From CAIOYC01 sp038327995 (GTDB lineage: Bacteria > Pseudomonadota > Alphaproteobacteria > Caulobacterales > Caulobacteraceae): a stretch of DNA of 64,000 nt. Each line of letters starts with the position of its first letter. Position 1 is the stretch's first letter. This document shows positions 43,692 through 52,432 of the stretch, piece after piece. The DNA lies in contig JBBQLP010000010.1 in assembly GCA_038327995.1 (NCBI GenBank), forward strand, positions 6,359-70,358. The letters run 5' to 3'. The notes beneath the pieces were generated by a model. It made no database searches, was not told the origin of the DNA, and worked only from the letters and a program-made list of their open reading frames with translations. The position numbers and the translations under genes are program-made.

Positions 43692-43722
43692 TTTGTGGCT
43701 CCTTTGCGGGGTTGATAGAAGG

Positions 43723-45375
43723 TCAGGCGGCGATCGCCGCCGCAGATTTACCCAGGATCATATCCGAGGCTTTCTCGGCGATCATCATGGTGGGGGCGTT
43801 GGTGTTGCCGGAAACGAGGCGCGGCATGACAGAGGCGTCGACGACCCTGAGGCCCTCCACCCCCCTCACCCGAAGCTGCGAATCCACCACCGCCATTGGG
43901 CCGGAGCCCATCATGCACGTGCCCACCGGGTGGTAGATGGTCGTCCCCGCCAGCTTCGCATAGGCGAGCAGATGGGCGTCGGACGGCATATCCGGGCCAG
44001 GCAGGATTTCATGCTCGATGTAGGGCGCCAGCGCAGGCTGAGCGGCGATGGTCCGACCCCACTTCAGCGATGCGACCGCCACCTCCTGATCCAGCGAGTC
44101 GGACAAGTAGTTTGGTGCGATCGCCGGGTAGGCCGACCCGTCCGGCGACTTGATGCGGATCGTTCCTCGGCTTTCCGGGCGAAGCTGGCACGGCGCGATG
44201 GTCAGGCCCGGCGCGTCTTCCAGCACCATCTTCTGCTCTTCCGCCAGCTTTTGTGCGTTCATGGTGGCGGGCAGGATGTGGAACTGGATGTCCGGCCCCG
44301 ACAGGTCCCGGCGCGACTTGCAAAATACGGCGATGTGGGCCGCCGAGAGTGTCAGAAGGCCCTTGCGCTGGAACAGGTATTTGACAGTCTCGCCTACCAT
44401 CCGGGCGCCCTTGGAAAGCTCGTTGACGCTGATGGTCCCGGCCTTCAAGCGATATTGCTGGGGGATCACATAGTGGTCCTGAAGGTTTTCGCCGACGCCG
44501 GGCAGGTCGGACACTACCGCAATGCCATGCTCGGTCAGAAGCGCGCCGGGACCGACGCCCGATATCTGCAAAAGCTGGGGCGAATTGATCGCGCCTCCGG
44601 CCAGCAGAACCTCGGCCTTGGCCATGGCCACCACCGTCTTGCCGTTCTGGGTGAACTCCACGCCCACAGCTCGCTTGCCCTCGAACAGGATGCGGGTGGC
44701 CAAGGCATTGGTCTCGACGCTGAGGTTGGGCCGGCCCATGGCCGGATGCAGGTAGGCCACTGCCGCCGAGCAGCGTTGGCCGTTCTTCACAGTGAGCTGA
44801 TAGTAGGCGACCCCTTCCTGGTCGCCGCCGTTGGGGTCGTTCCTGGGCAGGCCCGCCTCGACACAGGCATCGATCACCGCGTCGGAGACCGGGTGGGTTT
44901 CCGTGACGTCCGAGACGTTCAGCGGGCCGCCCGTGGCGTTCAGGGCGTCGGCGCCGCGCTCCTGATGCTGCGAGCGACGGAAATAGGGCAACACGTCGTC
45001 CCAGCCCCACCCCTCGCACCCCAGTTGCCGCCAGCCGTCATAATCCGCGTGCTGGCCGCGAATGTAGAGCAGGCCATTGATCGACGATGACCCTCCCAAA
45101 ACCTTGCCACGCGGCCACACGTGGGAGCGCCCGTCCTTGTCCGGCTCGGTCTGATAGAGCCAGTTGACCTTGGGGTCCTTCAAGGTCTGCGCATAACCCA
45201 CCGGGATGTGAATCATCAGGTTGGACATGAACTGCGAAAGATTGTGCGTCGGTCGGTCGTCGCCGCCCGCCTCCAGCAGCAGCACCTTGAACCGCCCATC
45301 GGCTGAGAGCCGGTTCGCCAGCACGCATCCCGCCGAGCCCGCGCCTACGATCACATAATCGGCTTCCAGGTTCAT
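43723..45375 (-). CDS. GMC-family FAD oxidoreductase (choline/alcohol dehydrogenase type)
   Basis: The 550-residue protein has the N-terminal FAD-binding motif DYVIVGAGSAGCVLANRLS, the GMC signature region (HVWPRGKVLGGSSSING), and the C-terminal catalytic histidine region TIYHPVGTCMMG with ending VDASVMPRLVSGNTNAPTMMIAEKAS. Such enzymes oxidise choline, long-chain alcohols or glycols; the substrate cannot be told by eye. It lies upstream of the DUF2141 gene on the same strand, with 31 bases between. Confidence 0.93.
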   Translation of the reverse strand: MNLEADYVIVGAGSAGCVLANRLSADGRFKVLLLEAGGDDRPTHNLSQFMSNLMIHIPVGYAQTLKDPKVNWLYQTEPDKDGRSHVWPRGKVLGGSSSINGLLYIRGQHADYDGWRQLGCEGWGWDDVLPYFRRSQHQERGADALNATGGPLNVSDVTETHPVSDAVIDACVEAGLPRNDPNGGDQEGVAYYQLTVKNGQRCSAAVAYLHPAMGRPNLSVETNALATRILFEGKRAVGVEFTQNGKTVVAMAKAEVLLAGGAINSPQLLQISGVGPGALLTEHGIAVVSDLPGVGENLQDHYVIPQQYRLKAGTISVNELSKGARMVGETVKYLFQRKGLLTLSAAHIAVFCKSRRDLSGPDIQFHILPATMNAQKLAEEQKMVLEDAPGLTIAPCQLRPESRGTIRIKSPDGSAYPAIAPNYLSDSLDQEVAVASLKWGRTIAAQPALAPYIEHEILPGPDMPSDAHLLAYAKLAGTTIYHPVGTCMMGSGPMAVVDSQLRVRGVEGLRVVDASVMPRLVSGNTNAPTMMIAEKASDMILGKSAAAIAA

Positions 45376-45531
45376 GGCGTCACTCCCGAAGATTATCGTT
45401 GTTCGGAGCGACTATCGCGGGGAAGGCGCAAAGAGGGAAGGGGCTCTAGGGCCATCAACTATGCGCGGCATGGCGAGGGGCGGCGCCTGCCGTGGAACTA
45501 TCCGCTGCTCCACCGCGCCCAGCTTGGCTCC

Positions 45532-46038
45532 CTACACCCCGCCGAGGAAGTCCATCTTGCCGACCTCAAGGCCGTTGTGGCGCAGGATGGCGTAGGCGGT
45601 GGTCATGTGGAAATAGAAGTTCGGGATCACGAAGCTGAACAGATATTGCCGGGCGGGGAAGCTCATCTCGCGCGGGCCGAACTTCAGCATGATGGTGCGA
45701 TCCTCCGCGCCCTCGAACTTCGCAGCCGGAACGCCTTCGAGGAAGGCGACGGTCTTGGCGATGCGTTCCTTCAGTTCCGGAAAGCTCGTCTCGGTATCCG
45801 GGAAGCTCGGGATGTCCACCTCGGCCAGCCGCGCCGCGCCGCCCTTGACGCCGTCCGTTGCGATCTGGATCTGCCGGGCGAAGGTCGCCATGTCGGGCGC
45901 GAGGCGGAAATTGATAAGCACGGTAGGGTCGATATTCTTTGCCTCGGTCCAGGCCATCGCCTTGTCGATGATGACGTCCAGGTTCTTCAGTGAGCGAATG
46001 AAGCCCGGCACGGCGGCGTCGTACATCGAAAGGGTCAT
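45532..46038 (-). CDS. DUF1993 family protein
   Basis: The 168-residue protein starts at the ATG at 46038 (MTLSMYDAAVPGFIRSLKNLDVIIDKA) and matches the DUF1993 family, a helical bundle related to the DinB-like fold. Conserved segments are LINFRLAPDMATFARQIQIATDG and QYLFSFVIPNFYFHMTTAYAILRHNGLEVGK. The function is unknown, though DinB-like proteins often bind a metal and the HMTTAYAILRHN region could provide ligands. The longer frame to 46914 is not supported. Confidence 0.85.
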   Translation of the reverse strand: MTLSMYDAAVPGFIRSLKNLDVIIDKAMAWTEAKNIDPTVLINFRLAPDMATFARQIQIATDGVKGGAARLAEVDIPSFPDTETSFPELKERIAKTVAFLEGVPAAKFEGAEDRTIMLKFGPREMSFPARQYLFSFVIPNFYFHMTTAYAILRHNGLEVGKMDFLGGV

Positions 46039-46188
46039 GGGTGGTCCTTGGGGTGATCGGATACGGCGCAGATGGGACGCCGGGAGACGGGCGCAAGGCC
46101 GGAGGGGGCAGGGCAAGGCGCCGTCTTCCCCCTTGCCTTCCCCAGCGTCCGCCCGGTCTAGTAGGCGCAGCAGACCCGGAGAAGCCTC

Positions 46189-47073
46189 ATGCCCGCCCCC
46201 ACATTCGAGACCCTGATCTACGCCGTGCAAGAGGGCATAGCGACCATCACCCTGAACCGTCCGGACAAGCTGAACGCCTTCACCACAAAGATGATGTCGG
46301 AGATGATCGCGGTTTTCGACCATACCGACGCGGATGACGCGGTGAGGGTAGTGATCGTCACCGGCGCGGGTCGGGCCTTCTGTGCGGGAGCGGATCTTTC
46401 GGGCGGGGGCGGCACCTTCGACCGCACCAACCCTCAGGCGCTGGAGCGCGAAGAAGGGAAGGTCGGCGACCTCTACCGAGACGGCGGTGGGCGTGTGACG
46501 CTGCGCATATACGAGAGCCTCAAGCCCGTGATCGCGGCGGTGAACGGGGCGGCGGTGGGCGTGGGCGTGACCATGCAACTGCCGATGGACATCCGCATGG
46601 CCTCCACTGACGCCCGGTTTGGTTTCGTCTTCGCCAAACGCGGCATAACGCCGGAGGCCGCCTCGTCCTGGTTCCTCCCGAAGGTGGTGGGGCTCTCCAC
46701 CGCGCTGGAGTGGTGCTTCACCGGGCGGGTGTTCACTGCACAGGAAGCATTTGAGCGGGGCCTGGTGCGTTCGTTGCACGCGCCTGAAGACCTGCTTCCC
46801 GCCGCCCGGGCCCTGGCGCGCGAGATCGCGGACAACACTGCCCCCGTTTCGGTCGCCCTGACCCGCCAGATGCTGTGGCGCATGGCGGGCGCCGATCACC
46901 CCATGGAAGCGCACAAGGTCGATAGCCGCGCCATCCAGGCCCGGGGGGCCTCCGCCGACACAAAAGAAGGCGTGAGCGCCTTCCTCGAAAAACGCCCCGC
47001 CAGCTATCCCAACACGGTGTCATGCGATCTGCCAGACATCTGGCCGGAGTGGGCGAGACGCGAGTTTCGGTAA
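46189..47073 (+). CDS. Enoyl-CoA hydratase/isomerase family protein
   Basis: The 294-residue crotonase-fold protein has the CoA-binding core (ATITLNRPDKLNAFTTKMM), the oxyanion-hole region GAGRAFCAGADLS, and VIAAVNGAAVGVGVTM. It carries the family C-terminal extension. The chemical role, hydration or isomerisation of an acyl-CoA, is not determined by eye. It diverges from the DUF1993 gene and its stop is followed by a hairpin at 47081. Confidence 0.9.
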   Translation: MPAPTFETLIYAVQEGIATITLNRPDKLNAFTTKMMSEMIAVFDHTDADDAVRVVIVTGAGRAFCAGADLSGGGGTFDRTNPQALEREEGKVGDLYRDGGGRVTLRIYESLKPVIAAVNGAAVGVGVTMQLPMDIRMASTDARFGFVFAKRGITPEAASSWFLPKVVGLSTALEWCFTGRVFTAQEAFERGLVRSLHAPEDLLPAARALAREIADNTAPVSVALTRQMLWRMAGADHPMEAHKVDSRAIQARGASADTKEGVSAFLEKRPASYPNTVSCDLPDIWPEWARREFR

Positions 47074-47080
47074 TGGGTGG

Positions 47081-47104
47081 GGTTCTCACCAACCTGTGGG
47101 AACC
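47081..47104 (+). terminator. Hairpin after the enoyl-CoA hydratase gene
   Basis: GGTTCTCAC at 47081-47089 pairs with GTGGGAACC at 47096-47104 over nine pairs, one of them U-G, with a six-base loop. It starts eight bases after the stop codon. No T-run follows, so it may act as an RNA stabiliser rather than a full intrinsic terminator. Confidence 0.5.
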
Positions 47105-47208
47105 TCGCCCCTGCTCCGGGCGCGCCGAACGGGGAATAGGCGCGAGACAGACGAGAAAATAGAAACTAAACCCCTTGCCTTACTATCCGCGCCTCGATAC
47201 TTAGGTGA

Positions 47209-47562
47209 ATGATTAACCAACAGCCAAATCTTGACCGCCTGTTCCACGCCCTTGCCGATCCTGGACGCAGGGCGATGGTGGAGCGGCTGTCACGGGGGCC
47301 GGTTTCAGTGAGCGATCTGGCGCGGCCGCTTCCCATGTCGCTGCCCGCCGCCATGCAACATCTTCAGGTGCTGGAAAGCTCGGGCCTCGTGCGCTCCGAA
47401 AAGCTCGGACGGGTGCGCACGTGCCGGATCGAACCCGCCGCCCTCAGCCTTGCCGAACAGTGGATCGACGCCCGCCGCGCGGAGTGGGAGCACCGCTTCG
47501 ACCGCCTTGGCGACTATCTGCAGACCCTGAAAACCGAAGGAGACGCCGATGTCGGCGAATGA
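47209..47562 (+). CDS. ArsR-family transcriptional regulator
   Basis: The 117-residue winged-helix protein starts NQQPNLDRLFHALADPGRRAMVERLSRGPVSVSDLARPLPMSLPAAMQHLQVLE, a pattern found in ArsR-type regulators that sit with AHSA1/SRPBCC genes. No CxC metal-binding cysteines are visible, so it may not sense metal. It overlaps the GST gene by 14 bases and heads a three-gene operon, ArsR-GST-tandem AHSA1. Confidence 0.88.
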   Translation: MINQQPNLDRLFHALADPGRRAMVERLSRGPVSVSDLARPLPMSLPAAMQHLQVLESSGLVRSEKLGRVRTCRIEPAALSLAEQWIDARRAEWEHRFDRLGDYLQTLKTEGDADVGE

Positions 47563-48247
47563 ACCCGCCCTGACGCTCTATATGCACCCTCTCGCCGCTT
47601 ATTGCTGGAAGGTGCTTATCGCGCTGGACGAGAACCAGACGCCTTTCCGACACGAACTGGTCCAGGGCGATCCGAAGACGCAAGAGGTGCTCTCCAGGCT
47701 GGGCCTGATCGGCAAGATGCCGTTGCTACGCGATGCCGCGCGGGACACGGCGGTGTCGGAAACCAGCATCATCGTTGACTATCTTGAGCGCCACTATCCC
47801 GGTCCCGCCTCACTGATCCCTGCCGATCCCGAGGCGGCGCGCGAGGTTCGGCTCTGGGATCGTTTTTTCGACCTCTACGTCTCTACCCCGATGCAGAAGA
47901 TCGTCGGCGACCGCCTGCGGCCAGAGGGTAAGCGCGATCCGTTCGGGGTGCAGGAGGCCAGAAGCCAGCTTGAGACCGCCTACACCGTGGCGGAGCGGCG
48001 GATGACGGGACTTACTTGGGCTGCGGGAGACCACTTCACCCTTGCCGACTGCTCGGCCTTTCCGGCCCTGTTCTATGCCGATGCGGTGCAGCCATTCCGC
48101 GCCTCGCGGCCTGCTCTCGCCCGCTATTTCGAGCGCCTGTTGGAGCGGCCCTCGGTGCGCCAGACCGTTCGCGCTGCGCAGCCCTATTTTCCGCTCTTCC
48201 CCTACAAAGACGCGCTCGATCCGCGCTTCACCAGCTCTGACTTCTGA
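47549..48247 (+). CDS. Glutathione S-transferase family protein
   Basis: The 232-residue protein has the thioredoxin-like N-terminal domain (LTLYMHPLAAYCWKVLIALDENQTPF) with the cis-proline segment GKMPLLRDA and the glutathione-contacting ETSIIVDYLERHYPG. The all-helical C-terminal domain includes AAGDHFTLADCSAFPALFY. The substrate is unknown. It starts within the end of the ArsR gene after AAGGAG. Confidence 0.9.
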   Translation: MSANEPALTLYMHPLAAYCWKVLIALDENQTPFRHELVQGDPKTQEVLSRLGLIGKMPLLRDAARDTAVSETSIIVDYLERHYPGPASLIPADPEAAREVRLWDRFFDLYVSTPMQKIVGDRLRPEGKRDPFGVQEARSQLETAYTVAERRMTGLTWAAGDHFTLADCSAFPALFYADAVQPFRASRPALARYFERLLERPSVRQTVRAAQPYFPLFPYKDALDPRFTSSDF

Positions 48248-48270
48248 CTCGCCAGACCGAAGGACTCCCC

Positions 48271-49224
48271 ATGACCGCTCAGATCGCCCCAATCGGAACC
48301 CAACCTCCGCCGCTAACTGTATCGCGCGTCTTCAACGCCCCGCGAGAGGTGGTGTTCAGGGCCTGGAGTTCGACCGATCACGTCAAGCGCTGGTTCTCGC
48401 CCGAAACCTACACCGTGCCCGACGCCAAGGTTCAGATGCACGTGGGCGGTCCGTTCGAGGTCTGTATGCGGTCGCCGGGCGGGCAGGAGCATTGGAGCCG
48501 GGGCGTATTCCTGGAAGTGACGCCGCACGAGCGTCTGGTGATCGAAATGGCGGCCATGGGCGAGGACGGAAAGCCGCTCTTCACCGCTCACACCGTCGTC
48601 ACCTTCGCCGATGACCCCGGCGGCACGCGGATGCAGGTGGTGCAGAGCTACACCTTCACCAACCCGGCCATGGCCGCGCCCATGGTGGCGGGCGCGCCCG
48701 AGGGCTGGCGCACCACGCTGGACAAGCTGGCGGCGGAGATCACACGGGTGCGGGGCGGGGGAACCGGCGTGCGCTCGGTGGTGCACGCGACCTTCCATCT
48801 GGAGCGCACTTATGATGCCCCGGCAAAGCGGGTGTGGCAGGCGCTTTCAGAGGTCGACGCCAAGGCGAAGTGGTTCGCCGGAACGCCCGGCCAGTGGGAG
48901 CTTCTGGAGCGCGCCATGGACTTTCGGGTAGGCGGGCGCGAGCGGGTTAAAGGGCGCTGGGAGGGGGGCGTGGTCTCCACCTTCGACGCGCTCTACCACG
49001 ACATCATCCCGGGTGAGCGGATCGTCTATAACTACGAGATGCACCTCGGCGACGACAAGATTTCCGTCTCCCTCGCGACCATGCAGCTCAAGGCGGCGGG
49101 CAAAGGAACGACCCTAATGGTGACGGAACAAGGCACCTTCCTCGACGGCTACGACGACGCCGGGTCGCGCGAACACGGCACCGGGCTGTTGCTTTATGCG
49201 CTGGGAGTTTCGCTGAAGAGCTAG
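48271..49224 (+). CDS. Tandem AHSA1/SRPBCC domain protein
   Basis: The 317-residue protein contains two AHSA1-type SRPBCC domains in one chain. The first, about residues 14-160, starts LTVSRVFNAPREVVFRAWSSTDHVKRWFSPE. The second, about residues 172-312, starts VHATFHLERTYDAPAKRVWQALSEVDAKAKWFAG. Most relatives have one such domain. These hydrophobic-cavity domains bind ligands or assist protein folding; in alphaproteobacteria they often sit in ArsR operons, as here. It is third in the operon, 23 bases after the GST gene. Confidence 0.9.
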   Translation: MTAQIAPIGTQPPPLTVSRVFNAPREVVFRAWSSTDHVKRWFSPETYTVPDAKVQMHVGGPFEVCMRSPGGQEHWSRGVFLEVTPHERLVIEMAAMGEDGKPLFTAHTVVTFADDPGGTRMQVVQSYTFTNPAMAAPMVAGAPEGWRTTLDKLAAEITRVRGGGTGVRSVVHATFHLERTYDAPAKRVWQALSEVDAKAKWFAGTPGQWELLERAMDFRVGGRERVKGRWEGGVVSTFDALYHDIIPGERIVYNYEMHLGDDKISVSLATMQLKAAGKGTTLMVTEQGTFLDGYDDAGSREHGTGLLLYALGVSLKS

Positions 49225-49319
49225 GCGACGCGGCGAAGACTGGGAGTGCTACATCGCCCCCGCACACCCCCGGTTAACCGGCATCGGCTCTAATTGGCGC
49301 GATTGCCCGTGGAGCCGCC

Positions 49320-50540
49320 GTGGCCGACGCCCTGCCCATTGACGCCAGCGAGACCGAGGCCGCTCCCGGCAAAGGCCGCGCGCGCCGGGTCTTGATCCGG
49401 CGACTGGCCGATGTGGTGTGCTTGCCCACCAGCCGGGTGAACGCCTTTGAGCGGGCGATGACCGCCGATCTTTTGGTCGAGATGCTGCGCGACGGCGAGC
49501 CATTGGATCGCCTGCGTGTATCGAAACGCTTGGTCGGGTTGACGGAAATCCCCACGCCCGTCCTGCGGCTTCTACTGCGCGACGAGATCGAGATCGCCGC
49601 TCCCTTGCTCGACGACGCGACCCTGGTTCCCGACCCGGAGCTGATCCTGTGCGCCCGTGAAGCCACAATCGAACATCGGCGGCTAATCTGTCGGCGGCGC
49701 GAGATTTCCGAACTGGTCTGCGACGCCCTGCTGGAGATGGGCGAGCCAGATGTTGTGGAGGCCCTGTTGCGCAACGAAGGCGCGCGCCTGTCGGCTTCAG
49801 GTCTGGAGGCGGTGGTGGCCGCTTCGCGCGATCACGCCCGCTATCTGCCATGGCTCCTGCGCCGTCGCGAGCTTCGCCCCAGCCACGCCTACGTCATGTT
49901 CTGGTGGTCAGAGCCCGAGGTGCGCAAGGTGATACTGCAAAGGTTTGCCGTCTCGCGCGAAGTCTTGCAGGACGCGACCGGCGACATCTTCCCCATGGCC
50001 ACCGCGGAGGGCTGGCAGGACCCCCTCGTCAGGAAAGCGCTTCAGTTCATCGAGCGGCGCCAGCGCAATCGCTCCGCCATTGAGAAGAGCCCCTACGCCA
50101 GCCTCGACGACGCGATCATCGCCGCGCAGGATGGCATGACCCGCGATCTGGCCTCGGAAATCGCCTACCTGTCGGGGATCAAGCCGACCACAGGCGCGAA
50201 GATCTTCACCGACCCTTATGGCGAGCCCCTGGCGATCCTGTGCAAGGCCACCGGCCTGCCCCGAACGGCCTTGCAGGCCCTGTGGCGGGGGCTACGGAGA
50301 CCTGAGACGGACTCCACCGGGGCGTTGAACGCCTCACTGGAGCGCTGTCTTCTCACATACGACATGATGGCGGTCGACCGGGCGCAGACGGTGCTGCGTT
50401 ACTGGAACTGGTCGCTCTCCTCAGCCCTCACCCCAGCACTGGTGCGCGCCATCCGCGATGGCGACGCCGAGGCGGTGGACGAATATTCCGCGCCGCAGCG
50501 CGCCGCCATGCTGGCCTTGGCGGACGACTTCAAGTCATAG
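49320..50540 (+). CDS. DUF2336 domain protein
   Basis: The 406-residue protein starts at a GTG and matches the DUF2336 family, alphaproteobacterial all-helical proteins of unknown role. Segments such as ADVVCLPTSRVNAFERAMTADLLVEML and ALVRRLLRDEIEIAAPLLDDA show HEAT-like helical repeats. The middle part has SYAKI-like helices (LASEIAYLSGIKPTTGAKIF). No membrane span is visible. It lies upstream of mucR on the same strand with 189 bases between, which hold an inverted repeat. Confidence 0.75.
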   Translation: MADALPIDASETEAAPGKGRARRVLIRRLADVVCLPTSRVNAFERAMTADLLVEMLRDGEPLDRLRVSKRLVGLTEIPTPVLRLLLRDEIEIAAPLLDDATLVPDPELILCAREATIEHRRLICRRREISELVCDALLEMGEPDVVEALLRNEGARLSASGLEAVVAASRDHARYLPWLLRRRELRPSHAYVMFWWSEPEVRKVILQRFAVSREVLQDATGDIFPMATAEGWQDPLVRKALQFIERRQRNRSAIEKSPYASLDDAIIAAQDGMTRDLASEIAYLSGIKPTTGAKIFTDPYGEPLAILCKATGLPRTALQALWRGLRRPETDSTGALNASLERCLLTYDMMAVDRAQTVLRYWNWSLSSALTPALVRAIRDGDAEAVDEYSAPQRAAMLALADDFKS

Positions 50541-50598
50541 GCCCTCCGCGGGTCAGGGTCAGTGCGCCGCGCTCCATGCAACAGCAGTAGTCACGACC

Positions 50599-50628
50599 TC
50601 ATTCCGCGAACGTCTTTATTCGGAATGA
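50599..50628. repeat. Inverted repeat upstream of mucR
   Basis: TCATTCCG (50599-50606) is matched by CGGAATGA (50621-50628) with a 14-base loop. It lies 58 bases after the DUF2336 stop and 100 bases before mucR. It could be a terminator stem for the first gene or a regulator site; neither is shown. Confidence 0.4.
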
Positions 50629-50729
50629 AGGTTGTCATCTGTAACGAAGCTCGGTAAATCAGCTTTCAAGGGTGATAATGGGCCAGTTTCAAAAACTTCC
50701 CTTTGGATGATTAGAGCTAAGAAAACACC

Positions 50730-51137
50730 ATGGATGACCAAGCTGAAATAATCGAAATGACGACCGACATCGTCTCGGCCTATGTAGGCTCCAATTCTAT
50801 CGCTGCAGCCGACCTGCCCGCCTTGATCACAAGCGTGTATCGGGCGCTCGGCGCAGTGAACGGCCCGCCTCCGCCCGTGGAGGTCGCGCCCAAGGAACCG
50901 GCGGTGTCGATCAAGAAGTCGATCACCCCCGAATACCTGATCTGCCTTGAGGATGGGCGCAAGTTCAAGTCTCTGAAACGGCACCTGCGCACCAAATACA
51001 ACATGAGCCCCGAGGACTACCGGGCCAAGTGGGGCCTGGCCAAGGACTATCCAATGGTCGCCCCCAACTACGCTCGCGCCCGCTCTGACCTCGCCAAACA
51101 GATGGGCCTGGGGCAAGGTGGTCGCAAAGGGCGGTAG
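50730..51137 (+). CDS. mucR: MucR/Ros family transcriptional regulator
   Basis: MucR proteins are zinc-finger-type DNA-binding silencers. In Caulobacter MucR1/2 act with SciP and CtrA in the G1-S program. The 135-residue protein has the MucR core ITPEYLICLEDGRKFKSLKRHLRTKYNMSPEDYRAKWGLAKDYPMVAPNYA. In the finger, C72 is followed at the second cysteine place by D75, and after H85 the place of the distal histidine holds K89/Y90. Ros-type zinc ligands are therefore incomplete. The basic tail (GLGQGGRKGR) is typical. Confidence 0.92.
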   Translation: MDDQAEIIEMTTDIVSAYVGSNSIAAADLPALITSVYRALGAVNGPPPPVEVAPKEPAVSIKKSITPEYLICLEDGRKFKSLKRHLRTKYNMSPEDYRAKWGLAKDYPMVAPNYARARSDLAKQMGLGQGGRKGR

Positions 51138-51160
51138 GGGCTTCCGGGTGGTGTCCTAAA

Positions 51161-52432
51161 CTACCCCGCCGCCAAAGCCGCTGCAAAGGCTCGTCCGGCG
51201 CCCGCCGCCGTCTTCGGTCCCAATACGGCGGTCGCCACGCGTCCAGTGTCGGAAAGCCGCTCTCCCACCCGGCGCAAATCCGCCAGCGTCACCGCGTCGA
51301 ACGAGGCTGCGATCTCGGCTGAGGCGAATAATCGCCCGTAGTAGAGCGCTTGCCCGGCGTTCTGCTCGGCGCGGGAAAGAGGGGATTCGCGGCGCATGAA
51401 GACGCAAGCCTTTACCTGAGCCTTGGCCCGGGCAAGCTCGGTATCCGAAGCCGTCGTGGTCAGTCGTTTGACAATGTCCGCCGCCAGCCTCGCCGCCTCA
51501 ACCGCCTTGTCCGCCGCAGTGCCTGCATAGATGCCCAGAAGGCCTACGTCTTCGTAGGTGTCCTCAAAGCTGTCTATATTGTAAGCGAGCCCCCGCTCTT
51601 CGCGTGCTTCCTGGAACAGGCGGGAGGACATTCCGCCGCCAAGAATCTCGGAGAATACCCCCTGCGCATGGATGTCCGGGTGGTGGCGGTCTATGGCGGG
51701 CATCATCAACACCATATGCGCCTGCTCCAACCGCCGGGTCTCCGTCGCCGCTCCGCCGACGAAGGGCGCCGCGGCAGGCGGGTTGAGCAGTGCGTCGGGG
51801 CCCGTCAGGTCGCCAAACGCGGCCTCGGCCAAGGCGAGCACCTCGGCTTCATCCACCGCGCCCGCCACCGAGACCACCAGCCGGTCCGGCGCGTAAAGCC
51901 CCCGGTGGAAGGCAGACATCAGATCGCGGGTGGCGGGGGCGAGGCTTTCCACCTTGCCGAGGATGGGGCGGGCGAGGGACTGATCCCCGAAGGCCTGTTC
52001 CTGGGCGATCTCGAACACCTTGTCGTCGGGCGTATCAGCGGCCTCTGCGATCTCCTGCGCGACCACGTCCTTTTCCCGCTCCAGTTCAGCGGGGTCGAGG
52101 GTCGGGCGGCGCACAAGATCGGCCAGCACCGCCATGGCGAGGGGAAGCCCGCCCTTCAGGCAGCGCACCTGGAAACTGGTTTTCTCATGTCCGGTGGCGG
52201 CGTTGATCTGGCCGCCTTCGCTCTCGATGGCTTCGGCGATGCCTCGCGCTGTGCGCCCGCCCGCGCCCTTGAACACCATGTGCTCCAGAAGGTGGGCCCA
52301 GCCAGCGGTGGCAGGGCTTTCCCAGCGCGAGCCCGCCTTGAACACCACCGAAAGCGCCAAACTCTCCAGCCCAGGCATAGGATCGGCAATCACGCGCACG
52401 CCGTTGGAGAGGGTGTGGATGCGAGGGGTCAA
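51161..52432 (-). CDS. M16 family zinc peptidase
   Basis: The 423-residue protein is a processing-peptidase-like M16 protease. The inverted zinc motif HLLEH is at residues 47-51, with the distal glutamate E127 at the expected spacing (QEIAE), and the C-terminal half carries the R/Y region GGGMSSRLFQEAREERGLAYNI. Such proteins cleave peptides in a closed chamber. It overlaps thrC by four bases on the same strand, a conserved pairing in alphaproteobacteria. Confidence 0.93.
   Translation of the reverse strand: MTPRIHTLSNGVRVIADPMPGLESLALSVVFKAGSRWESPATAGWAHLLEHMVFKGAGGRTARGIAEAIESEGGQINAATGHEKTSFQVRCLKGGLPLAMAVLADLVRRPTLDPAELEREKDVVAQEIAEAADTPDDKVFEIAQEQAFGDQSLARPILGKVESLAPATRDLMSAFHRGLYAPDRLVVSVAGAVDEAEVLALAEAAFGDLTGPDALLNPPAAAPFVGGAATETRRLEQAHMVLMMPAIDRHHPDIHAQGVFSEILGGGMSSRLFQEAREERGLAYNIDSFEDTYEDVGLLGIYAGTAADKAVEAARLAADIVKRLTTTASDTELARAKAQVKACVFMRRESPLSRAEQNAGQALYYGRLFASAEIAASFDAVTLADLRRVGERLSDTGRVATAVLGPKTAAGAGRAFAAALAAG

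Noticed and set aside
43693..45090. A 465-residue plus-strand frame over the GMC oxidoreductase
   Set aside because: It is antisense to a complete GMC gene and has no protein-like features.
46039..46914. Upstream extension of the DUF1993 frame
   Set aside because: The extension overlaps the enoyl-CoA hydratase gene on the other strand; the DUF1993 domain begins at the ATG at 46038.
49271..49280. A CtrA site upstream of the DUF2336 gene
   Set aside because: Only one TTAACC half-site is present; the second half seven bases further on is missing.
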